Shown here: piece by piece, positions 1 to 9,364 of the stretch
How the letters are laid out: each line of letters starts with the position of its first letter
Numbering within the stretch: position 1 is the stretch's first letter
Assembly (NCBI GenBank): GCA_035301485.1
Contig: DATGUF010000034.1
Span: forward strand, 6,396-70,395
Origin: CALEAR01 sp035301485
GTDB taxonomy: Bacteria; Pseudomonadota; Gammaproteobacteria; Pseudomonadales; Alcanivoracaceae
Length of the DNA stretch: 64,000 nucleotides
Direction of reading: 5' to 3'
The notes under the pieces: model-generated
Databases searched by the model: none
Told to the model about the DNA's origin: nothing
The model's input: the letters and a program-made list of their open reading frames with translations, nothing else
Program-made: the position numbers and the translations under genes

Positions 1-1
1 A

Positions 2-574
2 CGCTTACCTTGGGTTTGGAACGTCGCCATCAAAGGCAGCCCACTCACCTTTGGCAACCTTAGCGACACACTGCCGCACGGCAGCGATCTCGACGCCTTT
101 AAAGCATGGATAGACAGCCAGTTCGACACCACCGTTACGTGGGACGACATTGCTTGGTTGCGGACGAAATGGCAGGGAAAACTATTGCTAAAAGGCATTC
201 TCGATGTGGCAGATGCAGAGCAAGCTGTGGCCGTGGGCGCGGACGGCATTGTGGTGTCTAACCACGGTGGGCGCCAGCTAGATGGTGTTAAAGCAAGTGC
301 TCACAAACTGCCAGAGATTGCAGCGGCGGTAGCTGGCCGTACCACGCTGCTTGTGGATGGCGGCATCCGTAATGGCATTGATGTGTTCCGTGCCATCGCC
401 TTAGGGGCCGACGGCGTCATGATGGGCCGCCCTTGGATCTGGGCCATCGCAGCACAAGGTGAAGCAGGCTTAGCCCGTTTACTCGCTACGTGGCAAGAGG
501 AGTTTCGCCTCGCCATGGTGTTAGCTGGCGTTACTAAAGTGGCCGACATCAGTGCTGAACACTTAGATCTTTAG
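2..574 (+). CDS. lldD: FMN-dependent L-lactate dehydrogenase, C-terminal part (cut by window edge)
   Basis: The reading frame is open from the first bases of the window, so the N-terminal half lies outside. The visible ~190 residues are the end of the TIM barrel of the FMN-dependent alpha-hydroxy-acid dehydrogenase family, which oxidises L-lactate to pyruvate at the inner membrane. Key signatures are LLKGILDVADAEQAV, the active-site stretch VVSNHGGRQLD with its catalytic His and substrate-binding Arg, and the phosphate-binding segments VDGGIRNGIDVFRA and LGADGVMMGRPWIWA. E. coli LldD is about 380 aa, so roughly half is present. A hairpin terminator follows the stop immediately. Paralogues acting on glycolate or mandelate share these motifs, so the lactate assignment is by resemblance. 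Confidence 0.88.
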   Translation, partial: RLPWVWNVAIKGSPLTFGNLSDTLPHGSDLDAFKAWIDSQFDTTVTWDDIAWLRTKWQGKLLLKGILDVADAEQAVAVGADGIVVSNHGGRQLDGVKASAHKLPEIAAAVAGRTTLLVDGGIRNGIDVFRAIALGADGVMMGRPWIWAIAAQGEAGLARLLATWQEEFRLAMVLAGVTKVADISAEHLDL

Positions 575-579
575 CATAA

Positions 580-616
580 AAAAACCGCTGGTGCTGTTAA
601 GCCACCAGCGGTTTTT
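580..616. terminator. Bidirectional hairpin terminator
   Basis: An A-run leads into a 13-bp stem (AAAACCGCTGGTG paired with CACCAGCGGTTTT) around an 8-nt loop, ending in T5. It sits between the convergent lactate dehydrogenase and porin genes and can serve both strands. Confidence 0.85.
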
Positions 617-630
617 CACGCCATAGGTAA

Positions 631-1914
631 TTAGAAGTAATAACCTACGTTGAAGTTGTAATGCAGATTATGTTTCTCGCCATCGGCTTCACCCATAGAT
701 CCACCAATAAACGGTTGGTTTTTGGCATTCACAATATCGAGGTAAGCAAAGATAGCACCTGCTGCCACCGACATACCGGTAACGTTCATCCACGTATCTT
801 TTAGATCACCTGGCTTATCGGTGATGTAAAAGTAGTCGTTATAAAACGTGAGGGTAGAGATAGGCCCAATTTGCACTGGCAAGCTGTACGCCACGTTACC
901 CGTGTAGCTCGTGGCACGGCGGGCAATAGTGTCATAACCAGCGTAAGCACCCACTATCATGCGATCGTACTCATCACCGATTTTGTTATCGTAATGCGTG
1001 ACTTGCAGCTGCACGTTCCAGCGGTCGTAATTACCCACTAAGTGCGCAGCATAAGCGTATTGATCGCCCATGTTGTAGCCATCATCATCCATCAACCTGC
1101 CGTACTGCCCAGACACCCCCACCTCGGTGGAGAAAGCGGTGCCGTGGCCAAAGGTCCACGCTGCACGTAGGTTAGATACTTTGCTGTCTAGGGTGGTGAT
1201 CACTCCATCTTCATCAAAAAGATTTCCTGTGTCTTTAGCTTCACCAAAGTCTGTACCTTTTTTAATCGCCCCTAACGCATCGTAAGAATAGCGCTTGTTG
1301 CTGGTGGAGCCATTCATTTCGTCATTTAGGTAGAAAGCCGCTTGCAGGTTTAATGGGCCATCATCATGAATAAGCTTAAGGCCGAAATCGTAATCGTCTT
1401 CTAGCCCCATGTAGTAGTTGGAGTTGAAATAGTAGCTATGCGAGGCATAGGGCAAAATACCAAACGGCACCTGGTGAATACCGAGCTGCCCATGCAACGT
1501 ATCGGTAAAGTCATACCCCACCCAGGCTTTACGTACCACGTCCATGTACTCAAAATGGCGGTACTCGGCAGAAAGGTATACGTCACTCACCTTGCCATTA
1601 AACGTTACACCTAAGAGATCGAACTTTCCTTCACCACCACGGCGTCTATTCGCTTTACTGGCTGCATTATTTCTGTAATCAGTGTAAGTGTAGTTAAAAC
1701 GCACCACCCCACCTACTTGAATGCCGTCTTCACTATCGTTTGGCGCGGCAATTGCGTTCTTATCTGCGGCCATTTCTGTTCGTAGCGCATCAATTTCCTG
1801 TTGCATGCGCTCGAGCTCTGCGCGCAAATCTTTATTACTATCGGCAGCATAGGTTGGCATTGCTGTCGCAGACAGTAGAAGTGAAGCAGCCATTACTCCT
1901 AGTGGCTTTCGCAT
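631..1914 (-). CDS. Outer-membrane porin with N-terminal coiled coil
   Basis: This 427-aa protein opens with a signal peptide ending near TYAADSN (about residue 23). A short heptad-like coiled coil follows (LRAELERMQQEIDALRTEM), then a long series of aromatic-edged alternating strands ending in the sequence NVGYYF. The terminal Phe is the classical beta-barrel insertion signal recognised by BamA. The layout matches trimeric porins such as the DcaP/phosphate-selective type, where the coiled coil lies in the periplasm. The substrate cannot be read from the sequence. The start is supported by a TAAGGAG ribosome site about 8 nt upstream. It is transcribed alone. Confidence 0.8.
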   Translation of the reverse strand: MRKPLGVMAASLLLSATAMPTYAADSNKDLRAELERMQQEIDALRTEMAADKNAIAAPNDSEDGIQVGGVVRFNYTYTDYRNNAASKANRRRGGEGKFDLLGVTFNGKVSDVYLSAEYRHFEYMDVVRKAWVGYDFTDTLHGQLGIHQVPFGILPYASHSYYFNSNYYMGLEDDYDFGLKLIHDDGPLNLQAAFYLNDEMNGSTSNKRYSYDALGAIKKGTDFGEAKDTGNLFDEDGVITTLDSKVSNLRAAWTFGHGTAFSTEVGVSGQYGRLMDDDGYNMGDQYAYAAHLVGNYDRWNVQLQVTHYDNKIGDEYDRMIVGAYAGYDTIARRATSYTGNVAYSLPVQIGPISTLTFYNDYFYITDKPGDLKDTWMNVTGMSVAAGAIFAYLDIVNAKNQPFIGGSMGEADGEKHNLHYNFNVGYYF

Positions 1915-2151
1915 TATAAAATCTCCTTATGTACCGCCTACCCCAATGCAAGGCGGTGTTACCTAAAAAATGCACAGTACCTCCCATTGGCGCCATAGGC
2001 GCAAAAAAGCAGAAATACGTGAAAAAATCGCTCAATAGATCAGCGAAGTGGGTAAGGATAACGAATTGAGAGGGTAATATCAGGGGAAAGTGTATTTTTT
2101 ATGATCGCCACGGCCAATTATGCTGCTTGCAGAATTTGCCGTGGCGCTTTA

Positions 2152-2526
2152 TTAAAGGGAAGAATGAAACGCAGCCCAAGCAAACCAACACCAGCCAATT
2201 ATCATCAGTAAGCCACCAAGAGGTGTAATTGGCCCTAACCAACGCATGCCCGTTAATACTAATAAATAGAGGCTGCCACTAAAGAGCAAACCGCCCACAC
2301 CTATTACAGTACCTGCACCCACCCAAGCTGAAAAACCGGGAAAAAACTTTAGCATGATGCCAACTAATATTAGGCCGATAGCGGTATAAATATGGTAATC
2401 CGTGGCTGTTTTCCACACAATCAACTGGCCTGCATCCACGCGCTTACTTAAACCGTGCGCTCCGAAAGCACCAAAAGCTATGCCCAATGCCACCGCCAAT
2501 GCACCTATTACTAAAAACACTTTCAT
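2152..2526 (-). CDS. DUF423 family inner-membrane protein (YgdD-like)
   Basis: A 124-aa protein with about four hydrophobic helices and the family signature FGAFGAHGLSKR near residue 20. GTVIGVGGLLFSGSLYLLVLTG and a closing LITPLGG-like segment follow. Its length is normal for DUF423, a widespread bacterial membrane family of unknown function. The gene stands alone, with the rpoH terminator just upstream of it. No functional clue comes from the neighbours. Confidence 0.85.
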   Translation of the reverse strand: MKVFLVIGALAVALGIAFGAFGAHGLSKRVDAGQLIVWKTATDYHIYTAIGLILVGIMLKFFPGFSAWVGAGTVIGVGGLLFSGSLYLLVLTGMRWLGPITPLGGLLMIIGWCWFAWAAFHSSL

Positions 2527-2574
2527 ACGCTACCTAGCTTACAGTTATCGAAGCCAACACATTACTACACGCAC

Positions 2575-2603
2575 AAAAATGCCGCCATCAAGGCGGCATT
2601 TTA
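2575..2603 (-). terminator. rpoH terminator
   Basis: A GC-rich stem TGCCGCC/GGCGGCA with a 5-nt loop is flanked by an A-run and T-rich sequence, directly after rpoH in its own orientation. The same stem with a nearly identical loop recurs near 12,360, so it is a reused terminator sequence in this genome. Confidence 0.8.
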
Positions 2604-2619
2604 TTGGCACTCGTTGCTA

Positions 2620-3483
2620 TTAAGCAGAAATGGCCGTTTGCATTTTCTTCATAGCGGCTCTTTCAATTTGGCGAATACGCTCGGCCGATACACCATACTG
2701 GTCAGCCAACTCTTGCAACGTACTCTTTTGATCTGCCAACCAACGGCGCTCAACAATATCACGGCTGCGATCATCTAGCTCCATCAACGCCGTGCTCAAG
2801 CTGCTCGCGTAACGATCCGATGTATCTTCGTTAACTACTATTTCGGCTGGATCTAGCGTTTGGCTTTCTAAATATTGCGCAGGGCTCATGAAAACGCTGT
2901 CTTCATCGTCGTTCATGGGGCCATCAAACGAGGCATCATAAGAACCGAGGCGTTTTTCCATTTCTTGTACGTCTTGTACACGAACGCCTAAGTCTTCTGC
3001 CACGCGCTCCCTTTCCTCAAGCGTTAACTGCGCTAAACGTTTTTTCGAGCCGCGTAAGTTAAAAAATAATTTACGCTGTGCTTTGGTGGTTGCCACGCGC
3101 ACCACGCGCCAGTTACGAATAACATATTCGTGAATTTCTGCTTTAATCCAGTGCACGGCGAAACTTACTAAACGTACGCCTACATTGGGGTCAAAGCGTT
3201 TTACGGCTTTCATTAACCCAACGTTACCTTCCTGGATTAAATCTGCTAACGGTAAGCCATAACCGGTGTAGCTGCGTGCAATATGCACTACAAAACGTAG
3301 GTGCGCTAACACCAAGCCACGCGCTGCCTCTACATCTTCATCATCGAACCAACGGCGCGCCAAGGCTTGTTCATCTTCAACGGTTAAAATTGGTACAGCA
3401 CTTACCGCTTGAACGTAACTATCCAAACTTGTACCAGGCACCATCAAAGGCACAGTTTCCCACTTTTGTAATTGTTGTGTCAT
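2620..3483 (-). CDS. rpoH: Heat-shock sigma factor sigma-32
   Basis: The 287-aa protein is the alternative sigma factor that directs core RNA polymerase to heat-shock promoters. Sigma region 2 is clear at about residues 57-100 (HLRFVVHIARSYTGYGLP, then DLIQEGNVGLMKAVKRFDP). The diagnostic RpoH box QRKLFFNLR occupies residues 136-144. Region 4 with its helix-turn-helix (LQELADQYGVSAERIRQIER) closes the protein. It lies last in the ftsY-ftsE-ftsX-rpoH series but has its own promoter. A CIRCE-type inverted repeat over the likely start of transcription suggests repression by HrcA in addition to the usual post-translational control. The ribosome site AGGAGAG is well spaced for the ATG. Confidence 0.97.
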   Translation of the reverse strand: MTQQLQKWETVPLMVPGTSLDSYVQAVSAVPILTVEDEQALARRWFDDEDVEAARGLVLAHLRFVVHIARSYTGYGLPLADLIQEGNVGLMKAVKRFDPNVGVRLVSFAVHWIKAEIHEYVIRNWRVVRVATTKAQRKLFFNLRGSKKRLAQLTLEERERVAEDLGVRVQDVQEMEKRLGSYDASFDGPMNDDEDSVFMSPAQYLESQTLDPAEIVVNEDTSDRYASSLSTALMELDDRSRDIVERRWLADQKSTLQELADQYGVSAERIRQIERAAMKKMQTAISA

Positions 3484-3510
3484 GTGCTCTCCTAAAAAAT
3501 TTCCTATATT

Positions 3511-3537
3511 CTAGCACTCACAGCATAAGAGTGCTAA
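3511..3537. promoter_or_regulatory. CIRCE operator (predicted HrcA site) in the rpoH control region
   Basis: In the rpoH direction the arms read TTAGCACTC and GAGTGCTAG with exactly 9 nt between them. The known CIRCE consensus is TTAGCACTC-N9-GAGTGCTAA, so 17 of 18 arm positions match. It abuts a candidate -10 box and covers the expected transcription start, 28 nt before the rpoH ATG, which is a natural place for repression. HrcA itself is not in the window. Confidence 0.85.
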
Positions 3538-3538
3538 A

Positions 3539-3568
3539 TGTATAAAAAGTTCATTCTTTTTACAACAA
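3539..3568 (-). promoter_or_regulatory. Candidate sigma-70 promoter of rpoH
   Basis: Read on the minus strand, a TTGTTG -35 and a TATACA -10 are separated by 18 nt. The -35 lies inside the 3' end of ftsX. The -10 touches the CIRCE repeat, so HrcA binding would block start-site clearance. Confidence 0.5.
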
Positions 3569-4594
3569 ATAGGGATCCACATCTTGGATATGTCGAGAAA
3601 CGGCCAACCAGGCCCCTAATAAGCCCAACATGCCGGCAAAGAGAGGAATAACGGTGGCATTTTTAAAGCCAATGCCCATCAACACAAACTGGCTTTCATA
3701 AAGCAGAATAAGCTCATCAACGGGCTGCCCCACCCACAGCAAAGCTATTTGCACCAGTATCACCGATAAAATACCGCCTAATAACCCATAACCGAAACCT
3801 GTGTATAAAAAAGGGCGACGCACAAAACCATCAGTGCCTCCCACTATTTTCACCACCACAATTTCGTCGCGCCGGCTTTCGATGGATAACCGAATAGTGT
3901 TAACCACCACTAGCATAACTGCCGCAGCTAAAGCGAGGGTCAACGCACTAACAATACGGCCCACCGTTTCCATCATGGCGCGCAAGCGTTTTACCCATTG
4001 CACATCAAGCTGCACCAGCTCTACTTCTCTAATTTTGCCTAGTTCAGCACTCAATGCTTCTAAATCGTCTGCTTGCTTTGAAGTGGGATACACCACTAGC
4101 ACCGGCGGCAATGGGTTTTCGGGCAGGGCATCAAGCGCCTCACCAAACCCAGAAAGTTCTCTAAATTCTGTTAAGGCCTCTGCAGCGGTAATCACTTCCA
4201 CGCGATCAATGCCTTTTTTACCTACCCATTGCTGCGCCAATTGCCGCTGTGTTCGTTCACTGGTTTCTTGATGCAAAAACACAGACAAATGAACATTGCC
4301 ATCCCAACCTGCGGTGGCGGCTTGCGCATTCGTTAGTAGCACACTCAAGCCAGCCGGCAACGCTAAGGCGATAGCAATCACAATAACTGTCATGGCTGTA
4401 GCTATGGGCGATTTAAGCATGCGCCGCCAAGCATCTTTGGCAGAGGCTTTATGGTGCAATTTCCACGCATCTAACTGGTCGCGCCAGTTACTGCCCACAA
4501 GCTTGGCACCCTTTGGTGCAGGCCTAGCAGCCACAGGACGACGGCGGGGTTTAGCGGCACGTTTGGCCGTCGCATGACGAGATTTTCGAGCCAT
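3560..4594 (-). CDS. ftsX: Cell-division ABC transporter permease FtsX
   Basis: This 344-aa inner-membrane protein partners FtsE to activate septal peptidoglycan hydrolases through amidase activators. A basic, low-complexity cytoplasmic N-terminus precedes TM1 (about residues 65-90). A large periplasmic domain (about 95-210) follows, then three C-terminal TM helices with the FtsX-typical stretch IRLSIESRRDEIVVVKIVGGTDGFVRRPFLYTG. The start codon overlaps the ftsE stop by one base (TAATG), so the two are translationally coupled. Confidence 0.95.
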   Translation of the reverse strand: MARKSRHATAKRAAKPRRRPVAARPAPKGAKLVGSNWRDQLDAWKLHHKASAKDAWRRMLKSPIATAMTVIVIAIALALPAGLSVLLTNAQAATAGWDGNVHLSVFLHQETSERTQRQLAQQWVGKKGIDRVEVITAAEALTEFRELSGFGEALDALPENPLPPVLVVYPTSKQADDLEALSAELGKIREVELVQLDVQWVKRLRAMMETVGRIVSALTLALAAAVMLVVVNTIRLSIESRRDEIVVVKIVGGTDGFVRRPFLYTGFGYGLLGGILSVILVQIALLWVGQPVDELILLYESQFVLMGIGFKNATVIPLFAGMLGLLGAWLAVSRHIQDVDPYLL

Positions 4595-5271
4595 TATCTA
4601 CTCACCACATCTTGCACCAACTCACCTTCGCGTAACGCCATCCAACGATGGGAGTAGTGCTGAATTAAGTCTAAATCGTGCGTGGCTATCAAAACCGTAA
4701 CGCCCACCTGAGCAAATTCAGCAAACAAATTCATAATGTCTGCGGACAATTCTGGGTCTAAATTACCCGTGGGCTCATCGGCCAACAATAATGGCGGCTT
4801 ATTCACCACGGCACGCGCAATTCCCACTCGCTGTTGCTCTCCACCCGAAAGCATCATGGGGTTTAACGCTCGTTTTTGCAGCAACCCCACTTTATCTAGC
4901 GCTGCATTCACGCGCGCGCCAATATCCCTCGGCGAAAACCCAGCTATCACCAAAGGAAGCGCCACATTATCAAACACGGTGCGGTCGAACAGCAGTTGGT
5001 GGTTTTGATGCACCATCCCTATGCGGCGGCGTAAATACGGAATGCCAGCGTTACCTGTGCGGTTCAAACTCTGGCCATCAATGCGTATATCACCCGCAGT
5101 GGGGCGCTCGATCATCATAATGAGTTTGAGCAAGGTGCTTTTTCCGGCACCGGAATGTCCAGTAAGAAACGTCATTTCGCCGGGGTGCAACTGCAAATTG
5201 ATGCGCCGCAACGCATCGCGGTATCCGCCCGCTAAACGATAACGCTTACTAACTTGTTCAAACTCAATCAT
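4594..5271 (-). CDS. ftsE: Cell-division ABC transporter ATPase FtsE
   Basis: The 225-aa ATPase has Walker A GHSGAGKST (residues 38-46), Q-loop MVHQNHQLLFDRTV, the ABC signature LSGGEQQRVGIARA, Walker B LLLADEPTGNLD and switch His in ATHDLDL. It binds FtsX and FtsZ at the divisome. Its length is normal. It follows ftsY by 12 nt and overlaps ftsX by one base. Confidence 0.96.
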   Translation of the reverse strand: MIEFEQVSKRYRLAGGYRDALRRINLQLHPGEMTFLTGHSGAGKSTLLKLIMMIERPTAGDIRIDGQSLNRTGNAGIPYLRRRIGMVHQNHQLLFDRTVFDNVALPLVIAGFSPRDIGARVNAALDKVGLLQKRALNPMMLSGGEQQRVGIARAVVNKPPLLLADEPTGNLDPELSADIMNLFAEFAQVGVTVLIATHDLDLIQHYSHRWMALREGELVQDVVSR

Positions 5272-5283
5272 GCTGTTTTCCGT

Positions 5284-6396
5284 TTAATCGTCGATGCCAG
5301 AGACCACATCATCAAACAATGCCTGCACAAAGCTATCGGCATCGAACGGACGTAAATCTTCCAACTGTTCACCCACACCAATAAAGCGAATGGGTAAACC
5401 AGTGCGTTGTGCAAGGGCAAACAAAATACCGCCCTTCGCGGTACCATCAAGCTTTGTGAGCACCAAACCTGTGACACCAACGGCTTCACGAAATTCCAAC
5501 GCTTGGTTAATCGCATTTTGCCCTGTGCCAGCATCTAGCACTAACAGCACTTCATGAGGCGCCTCTGGAATTTGACGCTTCATCACACGTGTTACTTTCG
5601 TTAACTCTTCCATTAAATTGGCCCGCGTGTGTAAACGGCCTGCAGTATCAGCAATTAAAATATCCACGTCGCGGGCTTTAGCTGCGGCCACGCCATCATA
5701 AATAACAGAAGCCGAATCTGCCCCCGTGTGCTGCGCAATCACTTCAATACCGTTGCGCTGCCCCCACACTTCAAGTTGCTCCACTGCTGCGGCACGGAAT
5801 GTATCGCCTGCGGCCAACAACACAGAACGGCCCGTGCGGCGAAAACGCATGGCTAACTTACCAATAGTGGTGGTTTTACCCACACCATTTACACCCACCA
5901 CCAACATAACGTAAGGCTTCACATCAGCGGGCAACTGGAATGGCTTATCCACAGGCTCAAGCAAGGCACGCAACTCTTCTTTCAATGCAGCGAACAAAGC
6001 CTCCGCATCAATTAATTCCTGGCGGCCCACACGGTCGGTTAAAGATTGAATGATGATATCCGTGGCTTCAACGCCAACATCAGCCATAAGCAGCTGCATT
6101 TCTAACTCTTCGAAAATCTCATCATCAATTTCTTTGGCTCCCACGAGCAAATCCGCCATGCCTTTACCGAGGCTTTCGCGTGTTTTGCCCAGCCCTTTAC
6201 GCATGCGCTTCCAGAAATTAGCATCAGACTCTTCTTCGCTTTCAACAGCGGCAGGCTGAGCGCTTGGCTCTGGCGTTACAGCGGGAGTGGGTGTTGCTTC
6301 ATCGTTCTCGCGACGGCGAAACATGCGACGAAACACCCCTTCTTTTTGTACTTCTTCGGCTTGCTTGCCGTCTTTTTTAGAAACTTCGTCAGTCAT
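5284..6396 (-). CDS. ftsY: Signal recognition particle receptor FtsY
   Basis: This 370-aa SRP-receptor GTPase docks ribosome-nascent-chain/SRP complexes at the membrane. The N-terminal ~75 residues form the acidic, charged A domain. The NG domain follows, with GVNGVGKTTTIGKLA (P-loop), DTFRAAAVEQLEVWG, IADTAGRL, and TKLDGTAKGG near the C-terminus. It is first of the ftsY-ftsE-ftsX run. The intergenic space to the divergent M16 genes (6397-6599) must hold its promoter. Confidence 0.96.
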   Translation of the reverse strand: MTDEVSKKDGKQAEEVQKEGVFRRMFRRRENDEATPTPAVTPEPSAQPAAVESEEESDANFWKRMRKGLGKTRESLGKGMADLLVGAKEIDDEIFEELEMQLLMADVGVEATDIIIQSLTDRVGRQELIDAEALFAALKEELRALLEPVDKPFQLPADVKPYVMLVVGVNGVGKTTTIGKLAMRFRRTGRSVLLAAGDTFRAAAVEQLEVWGQRNGIEVIAQHTGADSASVIYDGVAAAKARDVDILIADTAGRLHTRANLMEELTKVTRVMKRQIPEAPHEVLLVLDAGTGQNAINQALEFREAVGVTGLVLTKLDGTAKGGILFALAQRTGLPIRFIGVGEQLEDLRPFDADSFVQALFDDVVSGIDD

Positions 6397-6599
6397 AACA
6401 GGTCTGTCATAAAGTAATGAGGTATCAAGAACTACTTAGCGGTAGTATTTGTGCAGGCAAGGTGCGCCTAGCCGAAAGGTATCCTATCATTCACCGTTCA
6501 TCCAAACACCTGCTAACCACAGAATGTACCACAAACACTTAGCTAACGGCTGCCTAAAACAGCTTCATTTATTTAGCTATAGCCGCACAGGAGAATAAA

Positions 6600-7940
6600 G
6601 TGCTACGAACACTGATGTTACTCAGCCTGCTAACCAGCTTGCTGTTGAGCACCCCCACCTTTGCTAGCCCGAACACCCACAGCTATGAACTCGACAATGG
6701 CTTGCAAGTACTCGTACGTGAGGATCACCGCGCCCCCGTTATTACAGTGATGGTGTGGTATCGCGTGGGCAGTATTGATGAGCCCGCGGGCATGACGGGC
6801 ATTAGCCACATGCTCGAGCATATGCTTTTCAAGCACACCAAACACATGAGCCCCGGCGATTTTGCAGAGATTGTTGCCCGCCATGGTGGCCGCATGAACG
6901 CATTTACTTCTTATGAATACACAGGGTATTACCAAGAATACGAAGCTAGCCGGTTGCCGCTAGCCCTCGAGCTAGAAGCAGAGCGCATGCAACACCTACA
7001 ACTAGATGCTGATGAGTTTCACCGTGAAGCTAAAGTTGTGCACGAAGAAAGGCGCCAGCGCACCGATGACAACCCCAACGCCTTAGCGTGGGAAAAATTC
7101 GGCGCTATTTTGCGCCCAGGCACGGGCTATGCGCACCCGGTTATTGGCTGGGAACGCGACATTGTGGCTTACCAACCTAGCCAAGCACAGGATTGGTACC
7201 ATCGTTGGTACAGCCCCAACAACGCGGTGGTGGTAGTAGCAGGCGACGTGGACCCAGCAGAAGTGAATCAACTCATGCAACGCTACTATGCAGACATTCC
7301 TGCGCGCACGGTGCCCCATCGCCCTGCGCCGCGCTTGGCCCCTGCAGCGGGAGAGCGCCGCCTTCGTCTATCGCTGCCCGTGCAAGTACCTTCTTTGTAT
7401 ATCGGCTGGAATGTGCCTTCTATTAACACCGCTGATAACGACAAGGATTTTTATGCATTGATGATGCTAGCGGGGGTGCTCGACGGCGGGCAAAGCGCGC
7501 GCATTGAGCGCAACATCATACGTGAACAGCGCCTAGCCGCCGGTGCCAGCGTTGGCTATCAGGGCCTTGCTCGTGAAGACGGCGTCTTTATTATGTCGGC
7601 CAGTGCCAACCCAAATGTGCCGTTAGCACGCATTGAAGAACAACTGTTGGCAGAAATTAACACCCTGGCCAGCACGCCCCCGAGCCAAGAAGAGTTGCAG
7701 CGCGTGCGCGCCCAAGTGCTGGCTAGCAATGTGTACAAACAAGATTCTGTCTTCGGCCAAGCCATGGAGCTAGGCGCTTACGCCATGGCTAATGTGCCTT
7801 GGCAGCTCAGCGAAGCACTGCCTGAAAAGTTAGCCACCATCACGCCTGAAGACGTTAGTGCAGCGGCTAAAAAATGGCTCATTCCCGAACGCAGCGCCAC
7901 CGCATATGTTGAACCCCTTACTCAGCAGGAGGAAAAATAA
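6600..7940 (+). CDS. M16 zinc metallopeptidase, catalytic subunit
   Basis: A 446-aa secreted M16 peptidase. A signal peptide (about 1-22, ending PTFASP) is followed by the inverted zinc motif HMLEH at residues 70-74 and the downstream Glu-rich helix (LALELEAERMQ) that supplies the third ligand. The C-terminal M16 domain contains SLYIGWNVPS. The start is GTG, chosen because AGGAG lies 7 nt before it. The gene overlaps the next M16 gene by one base. Such pairs form a heterodimer in which only this partner has the zinc motif. The substrate is unknown. Confidence 0.9.
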   Translation: MLRTLMLLSLLTSLLLSTPTFASPNTHSYELDNGLQVLVREDHRAPVITVMVWYRVGSIDEPAGMTGISHMLEHMLFKHTKHMSPGDFAEIVARHGGRMNAFTSYEYTGYYQEYEASRLPLALELEAERMQHLQLDADEFHREAKVVHEERRQRTDDNPNALAWEKFGAILRPGTGYAHPVIGWERDIVAYQPSQAQDWYHRWYSPNNAVVVVAGDVDPAEVNQLMQRYYADIPARTVPHRPAPRLAPAAGERRLRLSLPVQVPSLYIGWNVPSINTADNDKDFYALMMLAGVLDGGQSARIERNIIREQRLAAGASVGYQGLAREDGVFIMSASANPNVPLARIEEQLLAEINTLASTPPSQEELQRVRAQVLASNVYKQDSVFGQAMELGAYAMANVPWQLSEALPEKLATITPEDVSAAAKKWLIPERSATAYVEPLTQQEEK

Positions 7941-9364
7941 TGTCCTCACAACGCTCACCTCTGGTGTTCATTGCTTTGTTTATTGTTGCCCTGATAGGTG
8001 TACTGCTGCTTACAAAGCCTGCACAAACACCTAATGCCACTTTCCCCACCTCTTTGGCCAGTATTGCCGAGCACACTGCCACGCCTCCTAAGCTCGACAT
8101 CAAAACGTGGCATACGGAAGCCGGCAGCCGCGTGCTGTTTCTTAACACCGCCCAAATTCCCATGGTGGAAGTGCGCCTTACCTTTAATGCCGGTGGTGCC
8201 CGTGATGGCGATTACCCAGGGTTAGCAGCCCTCACTAATGCCATGCTAGACCAAGGCAGCGAAGGCCATAGCGTTGACGACATTGCCGTGGGCTTCGAAA
8301 ACTTAGGCGCTGCTTTCGGCCTTGGTAGCTATCGCGACATGGCCGTGGTGTCCCTCACTTCGCTATCAGAACAAGCCTTGCTAGATGAGGCCGTAGCACT
8401 GTTTAGCCAAATATTAGCGCAGCCCACATTCCCTCAAGATAACCTCGAGCGTTTACGCACCCGTAGTTTGCAAGGCTTAAAAATGCGCTTACAAACACCC
8501 GGCCCACAACTCGAGCGTGCGTTTCAAGCTGCGCTGTTTGCTGAACACCCCTATGGCCAGCCTGAAGCCGGCACCGAAGCCAGCCTCACCGCCATCGAAC
8601 CAACACACCTGCACGCCTTTTACCAACGCTATTACACCGGCGCCAACGCCACCATCGCGTTAGTAGGCGATATCGACGAAGCCACCGCCAAAAATATAGC
8701 GCAACGCATCAGCGCTGCCTTACCGGTGGGCGACGCCGCCCCTGCACTGCCCGAAGCTGCCGTACAGCCCGCCCAAACACAGCATATTTCTTTTGATTCC
8801 AGCCAAACTCATATTGCGCTAGGCAACCAAATGATCAAACGCGGCCATCCTGATTATGTGCCTTTATATGTGGGCAACCATATTCTCGGCGGCAGCGGTT
8901 TTAGCGCCATCTTGATGGATGAAGTTAGGCAAAAACGCGGCCTCGTTTATGGCATCTATTCCAACATCAGCCCTATGGCAGCAGCGGGGCCCTTTACCTT
9001 AAAGCTACAAACCGCCAACGAAAACAAAGATGAAGCCCTCGCCCTCACTTTGGATTTACTTAAAGATTTTGTGCGTAAAGGCCCTTCAGAGGAGCAATTA
9101 AAACTGGCACTCAGTGATTTAACCGGCAGCTTCGCCTTGAGCACCGCTTCCAACAACGCCCTAGTGGGCCAGCTTAGCGCCATTGGTTTTTACGACATGC
9201 CGCTGGACTACCTAGCTCAGTTTCAGCGCGACCTCAGTAAAGTTACAGCCAAACAAATCAAAACCGTGTTCGCCAAACATCTCGACCCTAACCGCCTCGT
9301 CATTACGAGCATAGGCCCCGAAGCACCTATGTTGTTGCAGGAAGAAGCCCATGAGCAAAAATAG
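7940..9364 (+). CDS. M16 family protein, non-catalytic partner
   Basis: A 474-aa M16 fold protein with an N-terminal membrane anchor or signal (VFIALFIVALIGVLLL). At the position of the zinc motif it has LTNAMLDQGSEG, lacking HxxEH, so it should be inactive and act as the substrate-binding partner of the upstream subunit. The Arg-Tyr pair region typical of inactive subunits (RQKRGLVYGIYSN) is present. Its start overlaps the upstream stop and its end overlaps rsmD by 14 bases. Confidence 0.9.
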   Translation: MSSQRSPLVFIALFIVALIGVLLLTKPAQTPNATFPTSLASIAEHTATPPKLDIKTWHTEAGSRVLFLNTAQIPMVEVRLTFNAGGARDGDYPGLAALTNAMLDQGSEGHSVDDIAVGFENLGAAFGLGSYRDMAVVSLTSLSEQALLDEAVALFSQILAQPTFPQDNLERLRTRSLQGLKMRLQTPGPQLERAFQAALFAEHPYGQPEAGTEASLTAIEPTHLHAFYQRYYTGANATIALVGDIDEATAKNIAQRISAALPVGDAAPALPEAAVQPAQTQHISFDSSQTHIALGNQMIKRGHPDYVPLYVGNHILGGSGFSAILMDEVRQKRGLVYGIYSNISPMAAAGPFTLKLQTANENKDEALALTLDLLKDFVRKGPSEEQLKLALSDLTGSFALSTASNNALVGQLSAIGFYDMPLDYLAQFQRDLSKVTAKQIKTVFAKHLDPNRLVITSIGPEAPMLLQEEAHEQK

